Below are positions 58,295 to 64,000 of a stretch of 64,000 nt of DNA, in pieces. The notes beneath the pieces were generated by a model. The model did no database searches. It was given only the letters and a program-made list of their open reading frames with translations, and had not been told where the DNA came from. Both the position numbers and the translations under genes were made by a program. Source of the stretch: Acrocarpospora corrugata (lineage in GTDB: Bacteria > Actinomycetota > Actinomycetes > Streptosporangiales > Streptosporangiaceae); NCBI RefSeq assembly GCF_009687845.1, contig NZ_BLAD01000037.1, positions 227,416 to 291,415 on the forward strand, given 5' to 3'. Position 1 is the stretch's first letter; each line of letters begins with the position of its first letter.

Positions 58295-58879
58295 ACCCGC
58301 ACGACAATTCAGCTCCGAGAAGGTTCTCGCTCTTCCGCGACGCTGACGGCCGATCGACGACTGGTCCGCCACGGGATTCCGGCGGGCCGGTCCCGCACGT
58401 CCAGCGAGGGTGCCATTGGTCATTCCGGCGGGTTCCTCGGGAACGGCGATGAGGCCGAGTACCGCGTCGGCTGCCATCAACGACCCGGATGCCACCGTCG
58501 CGGGTGAACCGCAGTGCATCGACTACGCCCGAATCCCTGGATCGATTTCGACGGGATCACCGTGGCCGCGACCAGGCCAGGGCCATCATCCGCAAGATCG
58601 TCAAGCGGGGCGGCGGCCTCTTGGCAGGATGAGTTGCTGGGCAGGGACGATCTCCCCAATCTGGTCGATAAACCACACTCCAGGCCAGAGGTGATGTATT
58701 GGCCCTTTGAGAGCGGCGTCGTTTTGAGACGCGGGTACCGCCGGTTGGGGTGGGCGTGATCCAATGCCCGGGAGCGGTTCTGGTCGTTAGTTGACCCGTT
58801 GCCTCATTCGTGGTGTTTGGGGTTTTGGGGCTGGGAGACAGCGGTGCTGGTGGGTGGTGTGCCCGGGAGTCCGTGCCGA
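58295..58879. other. Non-coding stretch, possibly eroded
   Basis: 585 bases without a supported gene. Short open frames on the plus strand (for example 58514-58759) have no ribosome site and lack coding bias; local GC content is lower. A T/G-rich tract is at about 58805-58850. The stretch separates the metalloprotease/unknown-protein group from the NRPS locus. Confidence 0.4.
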
Positions 58880-60229
58880 TTATGTGGAGGCGGTCAATTC
58901 GGTCAGGAGCCTGGCGAAGTTGGCCGGGAGGGCATGGATTTCGGCGGGGGAGAAACGGGTCACCCGGCCGGTGAAAGCGAGTTCGTATTCGTCGCCGCGG
59001 GGGGTGGCGGTCATCGCCAGGTCGAGGGTGGCGTCGTCGACCTCGTGGTCCCAGACCTGGGCGGTCAGGCCGTCCCAGTCGGCGGGGGGCTTGGGGTCCT
59101 CGCGGTGCACGAAGGACGCCTGGAAGACCGGGTGCACACCGGGGATGCGGGCGATCCCGGCCCGGGAGACGAGGGTGTCGAAGGGGATCTCGTTCGCCAG
59201 GGCGCCGGCGGCGGCCTCGCGGACGCGGGTGACCAGGGCGGGGAAGCTCTGCCCTGCCGGTTGCGCGACCCGGAGCGGGATCATGTTGACGAATGTGCCG
59301 ACCACGGATTCGAGTTCGCGGCGGGTGCGGGAGGCGGACACGATGCCCACGGTGACGTCGCGGTGGCCGGTCATCCGCTGGAGCAGCACCACGTAGGCCG
59401 CGCACAGGGCGACGAACGGCGTGGTCGGCCCGCCGGCGACGCGGCGCAGGCGGTTGACGGCCTCCCGGTCGACCCTGACCATGGCGGTGGCTCCCGCGCG
59501 GGCGGCGGTCTCGGGCGGCTTGCCGCCGAACAGCGGCGGCGGCAGCGCGCGCAGGCGTTCGGTCCAGTACGGCAGGCGTTCCGGCAGCCGCCGGGCGCTG
59601 CGCTCGGCCGACCAGGCCGCGTAGTCGGCGTACTGCACGGCGGGCACGGCGGGCTGCGCGCCGGAGTAGAGCGCGGCGAGATCATCGGCCATGATCGCGA
59701 GCGAGCCGCCGTCGGCGGCGATGTGATGGCAGACCAGGAACAGCCGGTGCTCATCGGCGGAGATCCGGTAGAGGGTCAGCCGCAGCAGCGGCCCCGACGT
59801 CACCGGGAACCGCTCCGCGCTGGCCGCCCTGGCCATGGTGAGCGCGGCCGGCTCGCGCTCCCCGGCGGGCAGCCCGCTCAGGTCGACGAACTCGAACGGC
59901 GCGGGCAGGCCGGGCCGCACGCTCTGGTACGGCTCGCCGTCCGCCAGCGTGTAGATCGTGTGCAGCGCCTCGTGCCGGGCGACCAGCGCCGTGAAAGTCC
60001 CCGCCAGCCGGGCCAGGTCGAGCGGCCCGGTGAGGCGCACGCCGAGCGTGACGTTGGGCGCGGCGGTCGGGTCGGACTGCTGGGCGAGCCAGATTCGGCG
60101 CTGTTCGTGGGAGCACGCGAGCGGCGAGCCGTCCCGTGGGAGAGGGGTCACGCCCTGCGGAGCGGCTTTCCGGGCGAGCAGCTTGGCAACCAGTTCGCGT
60201 CGGCGATCGGCCTGCTCGGGCAGGGGCAT
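58880..60229 (-). CDS. Stand-alone NRPS condensation-domain protein
   Basis: 449 residues from ATG 60229 with GGAG six bases upstream. It is a full condensation domain: C1-like PLACSHEQRRIWLAQQSDPT, C2-like VARHEALHTIY, C3 active site FLVCHHIAADGGS (intact HHxxxDG at about 168), C4-like ADYAAWS, C5-like VTVGIVSASRTRRELESVVG and FVNMIPLRV. The N-terminal segment (MPLPEQADRRRELVAKLLAR) looks like a short docking region. It transcribes away from the synthetase at 60537 but shares the divergent promoter. It may supply in trans the condensation function that the synthetase's first C domain has lost, or catalyse release or transfer. Confidence 0.88.
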   Translation of the reverse strand: MPLPEQADRRRELVAKLLARKAAPQGVTPLPRDGSPLACSHEQRRIWLAQQSDPTAAPNVTLGVRLTGPLDLARLAGTFTALVARHEALHTIYTLADGEPYQSVRPGLPAPFEFVDLSGLPAGEREPAALTMARAASAERFPVTSGPLLRLTLYRISADEHRLFLVCHHIAADGGSLAIMADDLAALYSGAQPAVPAVQYADYAAWSAERSARRLPERLPYWTERLRALPPPLFGGKPPETAARAGATAMVRVDREAVNRLRRVAGGPTTPFVALCAAYVVLLQRMTGHRDVTVGIVSASRTRRELESVVGTFVNMIPLRVAQPAGQSFPALVTRVREAAAGALANEIPFDTLVSRAGIARIPGVHPVFQASFVHREDPKPPADWDGLTAQVWDHEVDDATLDLAMTATPRGDEYELAFTGRVTRFSPAEIHALPANFARLLTELTAST

Positions 60230-60268
60230 CCTGGGCTCCGCTCTGATTCCGGGTACGGCAGAGAGGCT

Positions 60269-60282
60269 TGGGAGCGCTCCCA
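60269..60282. promoter_or_regulatory. CebR-type operator TGGGAGCGCTCCCA
   Basis: A perfect 14-bp palindrome (16 bp with the outer T and A, 60268-60283), identical to the known CebR (cellobiose repressor) binding site of Streptomyces. It lies 40 bases upstream of the condensation gene and overlaps its probable transcription start. Confidence 0.7.
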
Positions 60283-60286
60283 AATC

Positions 60287-60317
60287 AGCATAGAAGAAGC
60301 GGCCCGGGGCGCGTCAA
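60287..60317 (-). promoter_or_regulatory. Candidate promoter of the stand-alone condensation gene
   Basis: On the minus strand TTGACG (60317-60312) is followed after 19 bases by TATGCT (60292-60287). The operator at 60269-60282 begins five bases downstream, so a bound LacI-family repressor would cover the start site. Confidence 0.45.
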
Positions 60318-60396
60318 CCCCCAATTCGGTGCGAACTAAATATTCGCAGTTGAAGGCCGTATTTTCGGTGAAATTTTCTGAAATATGGATGATCTA

Positions 60397-60425
60397 TTGA
60401 CGCCACCACACGGTAATTCTAGCCT
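60397..60425 (+). promoter_or_regulatory. Candidate promoter of the NRPS gene
   Basis: TTGACG (60397-60402), 17 bases, TAGCCT (60420-60425). The operator at 60435-60448 would lie across the transcription start. Confidence 0.45.
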
Positions 60426-60434
60426 CAGAAAGCG

Positions 60435-60448
60435 TGGGAGCGTTCCCA
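60435..60448. promoter_or_regulatory. CebR-like operator TGGGAGCGTTCCCA
   Basis: A near-perfect palindrome, one base different from the site at 60269 and centred 166 bases from it. It is in the leader or start region of the NRPS gene. Confidence 0.65.
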
Positions 60449-60452
60449 CGCC

Positions 60453-60480
60453 CCGCACGCTCCCCCTTCTGGCGGTGCGG
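60453..60480 (+). terminator. Possible attenuator hairpin in the NRPS leader
   Basis: CCGCAC (60453-60458) pairs with GTGCGG (60475-60480), followed directly by CTTTTT, about 50 bases before the start codon. The stem is short with a 16-base loop, so its effect is uncertain. Confidence 0.3.
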
Positions 60481-60536
60481 CTTTTTCTGATGCCTGCCCT
60501 CTGGTTGCCTGACCACCGGCTTGGGAGACACGAGCG

Positions 60537-63500
60537 ATGACCGAAACGACCGGAGTGCACCCGCGTACCGAGTTGGCGCTGCCGGACGTGCCGACGATCG
60601 TCGATCTCTTCGAGGATCAGGTCGCGGCAGGCCCCGACCGGGTCGCGGTGGTCGCGCGCGCCCGCACCCTGACCTACGCCGAGCTGAACGGGGCGGCTGA
60701 CGCGGTGGCGGCGCGACTGCAGGCCGCCGGGATCGGTCCCGGGGAGCTGGTCGCGCTGTTCGCGGACCGTTCCGCGGAGATGCTGGCCGGGCTGCTGGGC
60801 GTGCTGAAGGCGGGCGCGGCCTACCTGCCGCTGGACCCCGGCTATCCGGCGGCCAGGATCGCGATGGTGCTGGCCGACTCGGGCGCGCGGGCCGTGCTCA
60901 CCCTGAGCCACCTGCGCGACAGCCTGCCCGCGTTCACCGGCCCGGTGCTCACCCTCGACGAACCCCCCAAAGACACACAGGTCACGAAATATCCGCGCAA
61001 AAGGGCTGGCAGGGCGTATGTGCTTTACACGTCCGGCTCCACCGGCCGCCCCAAAGGCGTCGTCGTCCCGCACGGCGCGCTGCTCAACTTCCTCTGGTCG
61101 ATGCGCGACATCCTGGACGCGGACTCCGGCCACGCCTGGCTCGCCCTCACCTCCCTTTCCTTCGATATTTCGGGACTTGAGCTGTACCTGCCGCTGATCA
61201 CCGGCGGCCGGGTCGTCGTCGCCGACGGCGAGACCGCCCGGGACGGCGGCCGGCTCCGCGACCTGATCACCCAGCAGGGCGTCACCCATGTCCAGGCCAC
61301 CCCCTCCGGCTGGCGCGTCCTCCTGGACGCGGGCTTCGCCGGAGGCGTCGTCGGCCTGGTCGGCGGCGAGGCCCTCCCCGTCGCCCTCGCCAGAACCCTC
61401 GCCGACCGCTGCGCCCGCCTGATCAACGTGTACGGCCCCACCGAGACCACGATCTGGTCCACCTCCTGGGAGGTCCCCCCGGGCACCGCGTCGGTCAGCA
61501 TCGGCACCCCCATCGGCAACACCCACGTCCACATCGCCGACGACCGGCTGCACCCCGCCGACGAGGGCGAACTCCTGATCGGCGGCGTCGGCGTGGCCGA
61601 CGGCTACCTCGGCCGCCCCGCCCTGACCGCGGAACGCTTCGTCCCCGACCCGTACGGCGAGCCGGGCGCCCGCCTCTACCGCACCGGCGACACCGTACGC
61701 CGCCGCGACGACGGCACGCTCGACTTCCTCGGCCGCTCCGACAACCAGGTCAAACTCCGCGGCCACCGGATCGAGCTGGGCGAGATCGAAACCGTCCTGG
61801 AGGAGCTCCCCGGCGTCCGGCAGGCGATCGTCACCGTGCACAAGGAGATCCTCGTCGCCTACGTCGTCGGCGCGGACACCGATCCCAGGGACGCGCTGGC
61901 CGAGCGGCTGCCGCCGTACATGGTGCCGTCGGTCGTGGTGCCGATGGCGGCGATGCCGCTGACCCCGAACGGCAAGGTGGACCGGCTGGCGCTGCCCGCG
62001 CCGGTGACCGCGGCCGGGGAGATCGAGCCGCGCACCGAGTCGGAGCGGGTGGTGGCCGAGGCGTTCGCCGAGGTGCTCGGCCTGGACCGGGTCGGCGCGG
62101 AGGCGGACTTCTTCGCGGTCGGCGGGCACTCGCTGCTGGCCACGAAGGTGACGGCCCGGCTGACCCGGCGGCTCGGCGTGGAGATCCCGGTCCGGGAGCT
62201 GTTCGCGGCCCCGACCGTGGCCGGGCTGGCCGCGATCCTGGACGGCCTGGACACCGTGTCGGTGCCGCTGGAGCCGCGCCCGCCCGGCACGCCGGTGCTG
62301 CTGTCGCCGGCCCAGGAGCGGCTGTGGTTCCTGCACCGTTTCGACCCGGGCGACGCCTCCTACAACATGCACCTGACCCGGCTGCTGCGCGGCCCGCTCG
62401 ACGTCGCCGCGCTCACGGCCGCGCTGGCCGCCGCGCTCGCCCGGCACGAGGCGCTGCGCACCCGCTTCCCCGACGTGGACGGCCGCCCGGTCGCGGTGAT
62501 CGAGGAGCCGGGCGAGGTCGTCGTCGAACAGCTGGCGGCGGCCACCGAGGCGGACGCGCGTGCGCTGCTGTCGGCCCGGGTGAACGCGCCGTTCGACCTG
62601 GCGGCCGCCCCGCCGGTGCGGATCTCGCTGGTCCGGCTGGCCTCCGGCGACCACGTGCTCTGCGTGGTGTTCCACGCCGTCGCCGGCGACGAGTGGTCGC
62701 TGGACGTGCTGGTGGAGGACCTGGCCGACCCGCGCAGGGAGCCGCCGGTGGTGCAGCACGGCGACGTGGTCGCCTGGCAGCACGGCCGGGAGGCGCTGGG
62801 CGCCGGCGCGGACGCGCTCGCGCACTGGCGGGAACGCCTGGCCGGCCTGCCGGTCCTGAACCTGGCCACCGACCGGCCGCGCCCGCCGGTGGCGTCCCGG
62901 CGCGGCCACGCGGTCCGGGTTCGGGTTCCGGTGGCTCCGCTGGAGCAGCTGGCGCAGCGGCACGGCACGACGTTGTTCAGCGTGCTGCTCGCCGCGTACC
63001 AGGCGGTGCTGTCGGCGGAGACCGGCCAGCACGACTTCGCGGTCGGCGCGCCCACGGCGGGCCGGGGCCGGGTCGAGCTGGAGCCGGTGATCGGTCATCT
63101 CGGGAATGTGCTGGTCCTGCGCGCCGACCTGTCCGGAGACCCTTCGTACGGGGATCTGCTCGCGCGGGCCCGGTCGACCGTGCTGGCGGCGATGGCGCAC
63201 GAGGAGATCCCGGTCGAACGCCTGCTCGCCGACCTGGAGCTGGCCAGGGACACTGGCCAGACGCCGCTCTACCAGACCGTTCTCGCGCTGGACACGAGGC
63301 CGGAGCCTGTCGAGGTGGCGGGCGCGTCCTGCGTGCCGTTCGACCTGGATCACGTCCCCGCCCGCTTCGACCTGACTTTGGACGCGTGGCGGACCGCCGA
63401 GGCGCTGTCGCTGGTGTTCACCTACGACGCGGCCCTGTTCGACGAGGCCAGGATCGAAGCCCTGGCGGCCAGGTTCACCGCCCTGCTGGACGCCGTACAC

Positions 63501-64000
63501 GCCGAACCGGACCGCCCGCTCGCCGACCTGCTGTTCCCGGGCGTCACGCTCGGCGGCGCGGCCTGGCGGGCCGAAGGGCTGGCCGCGCTCCCGGGCGTCC
63601 GCGCCGAGACCGTCGCCGCCCCGCGGACCGGACGCCCGCCCGCCAACCCCGCGGAACGCCTCATCGCCCGCGTGTTCGGCGAGGTCGTCGGCGTCGACGG
63701 GGTCGCCGCGGACGACGACTTCTTCGCGCTCGGCGGCAGATCCCTGCTGGCCCCCCGCGCCGCCGCCCTGCTCGCCAAGGCGTTCGGCGTCCCGGTCCCG
63801 GTCCGGGTGCTGTTCGCCCACCCCACCGTGGCCGGCCTGGCCACCGCGATCGGCGCCGACCCCGGCGTGATCCCGCTCGAACCCCGCCCCGAGGGCGCCC
63901 CCGTGCCGCTGTCGGCGGCCCAGGAGCGGCTGTGGTTCATGGACCACTTCACGCCTGGTGACGCCTCCAGCAACATGTACCTGGCCCGGCGTCTGTACGG
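60537..64000 (+). CDS. Non-ribosomal peptide synthetase, A-T-C*-T-C... (3' end outside the window)
   Basis: ATG 60537; 1154 residues are visible and the frame is open to the edge. Order: adenylation domain (about 15-490: A3 YTSGSTGRPKG, A4 FDISGLELYLP, A5 NVYGPTETT, A7 YRTGDTVRRR, A8 GHRIELGEIE, A10 NGKVDRLALP), carrier domain (about 500-570, GGHSL), condensation domain (about 585-1000) in which HHxxxDG reads HAVAGDE (about 712), a short A10-like linker (APRTGRPPANPAERL), a second carrier domain (LGGRSLL, about 1066) with no adenylation domain before it, then the start of another condensation domain (LSAAQERLWFMDHF). It starts with A-T, so it is an initiation module. Substrate cannot be predicted safely; residues 235, 236 and 239 (GrsA numbering) appear to be D, I and L. 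Confidence 0.92.
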   Translation, partial: MTETTGVHPRTELALPDVPTIVDLFEDQVAAGPDRVAVVARARTLTYAELNGAADAVAARLQAAGIGPGELVALFADRSAEMLAGLLGVLKAGAAYLPLDPGYPAARIAMVLADSGARAVLTLSHLRDSLPAFTGPVLTLDEPPKDTQVTKYPRKRAGRAYVLYTSGSTGRPKGVVVPHGALLNFLWSMRDILDADSGHAWLALTSLSFDISGLELYLPLITGGRVVVADGETARDGGRLRDLITQQGVTHVQATPSGWRVLLDAGFAGGVVGLVGGEALPVALARTLADRCARLINVYGPTETTIWSTSWEVPPGTASVSIGTPIGNTHVHIADDRLHPADEGELLIGGVGVADGYLGRPALTAERFVPDPYGEPGARLYRTGDTVRRRDDGTLDFLGRSDNQVKLRGHRIELGEIETVLEELPGVRQAIVTVHKEILVAYVVGADTDPRDALAERLPPYMVPSVVVPMAAMPLTPNGKVDRLALPAPVTAAGEIEPRTESERVVAEAFAEVLGLDRVGAEADFFAVGGHSLLATKVTARLTRRLGVEIPVRELFAAPTVAGLAAILDGLDTVSVPLEPRPPGTPVLLSPAQERLWFLHRFDPGDASYNMHLTRLLRGPLDVAALTAALAAALARHEALRTRFPDVDGRPVAVIEEPGEVVVEQLAAATEADARALLSARVNAPFDLAAAPPVRISLVRLASGDHVLCVVFHAVAGDEWSLDVLVEDLADPRREPPVVQHGDVVAWQHGREALGAGADALAHWRERLAGLPVLNLATDRPRPPVASRRGHAVRVRVPVAPLEQLAQRHGTTLFSVLLAAYQAVLSAETGQHDFAVGAPTAGRGRVELEPVIGHLGNVLVLRADLSGDPSYGDLLARARSTVLAAMAHEEIPVERLLADLELARDTGQTPLYQTVLALDTRPEPVEVAGASCVPFDLDHVPARFDLTLDAWRTAEALSLVFTYDAALFDEARIEALAARFTALLDAVHAEPDRPLADLLFPGVTLGGAAWRAEGLAALPGVRAETVAAPRTGRPPANPAERLIARVFGEVVGVDGVAADDDFFALGGRSLLAPRAAALLAKAFGVPVPVRVLFAHPTVAGLATAIGADPGVIPLEPRPEGAPVPLSAAQERLWFMDHFTPGDASSNMYLARRLY

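Larger units (their letters stand above)
60230..60536. promoter_or_regulatory. Divergent NRPS control region with two LacI-type operators
   Basis: 307 bases between the two NRPS starts. Each direction has a TTGACG -35 element and a CebR-like operator at the expected transcription start. An intrinsic-terminator-like hairpin (60453-60480 followed by CTTTTT) lies in the leader of the synthetase gene. Confidence 0.6.

Noticed and set aside
58410-58759. Short plus-strand frames before the NRPS locus
   Set aside because: No ribosome sites, no homology, and irregular third-position GC.
60336-63947. 1203-codon minus-strand open frame
   Set aside because: It is the antisense shadow of the NRPS gene, rich in Gly/Arg/Gln/Val with no domain.

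Overview
The window is GC-rich chromosomal DNA of a filamentous actinomycete, most likely of the order Streptosporangiales (Nonomuraea/Streptosporangium type). The evidence is the strong G/C bias at third codon positions, GTG and TTG starts behind purine-rich ribosome binding sites, two S-adenosylmethionine methyltransferases of the actinomycete PF04672 (DUF574) family, a whiJ/abaA-type XRE + DUF397 + ATPase group, a SARP/AfsR-type regulator and an NRPS. The genus cannot be fixed from this sequence alone.

Layout. 1-7020: a partial minus-strand start, an ATP-grasp protein that has lost its metal ligands, a sigma-like protein fused to a zinc-finger/membrane/extracellular part, and a minus-strand pair (unknown protein + protein with seven Cys/His fingers and helix-turn-helix segments). 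7021-16900: SARP/NB-ARC/TPR regulator, two PF04672 methyltransferases, two XRE regulators, DUF397, HATPase, a secreted RCC1 propeller and a tiny coupled acidic ORF. 17077-21895: NADAR protein, a peptidase S51-like domain joined to a CysRS-like tail, a possible START-like protein and an AT-richer two-gene DUF4365 cassette. 21957-30431: uronic acid catabolism (uronate dehydrogenase, ABC importer without its ATPase, IclR regulator, 5-dehydro-4-deoxyglucarate dehydratase, glucarate dehydratase, unknown protein) with a shared 14-bp operator-like palindrome.

30468-38103: an ArsR-controlled operon with the gene order of the Mycobacterium tuberculosis Rv0081-Rv0087 'formate hydrogenlyase-like' locus. 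It encodes a membrane complex related to hydrogenase 4 and complex I whose large subunit lacks the NiFe cysteines. 38126-44747: tRNA-Gly and tRNA-Cys, ACT protein, DusB, DUF3516-type helicase, and an IS1182-like element with recognisable ends. 44748-55439: F420-type nitroreductase, TetR/DHA2 efflux pair, a decayed RHS/SpvB gene, 6-phosphogluconate dehydrogenase, secreted and carbohydrate-related proteins, sulfotransferase and secreted nuclease. 55722-58294: a matrixin-type metalloprotease with a cysteine switch and lectin-like propeller, then an unknown soluble protein.

58880-64000: the edge of an NRPS locus. A stand-alone condensation protein diverges from a synthetase with the unusual order A-T-C*-T-C, where C* has lost the catalytic His and the second module has no A domain. 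Both divergent promoters carry a LacI-family (CebR-type) operator, TGGGAGCGCTCCCA and TGGGAGCGTTCCCA, as is known for the cellobiose-controlled thaxtomin NRPS locus. This is the strongest candidate in the window for an undescribed regulated biosynthetic system. The hydrogenase-like complex and the cysteine-switch metalloprotease come next.
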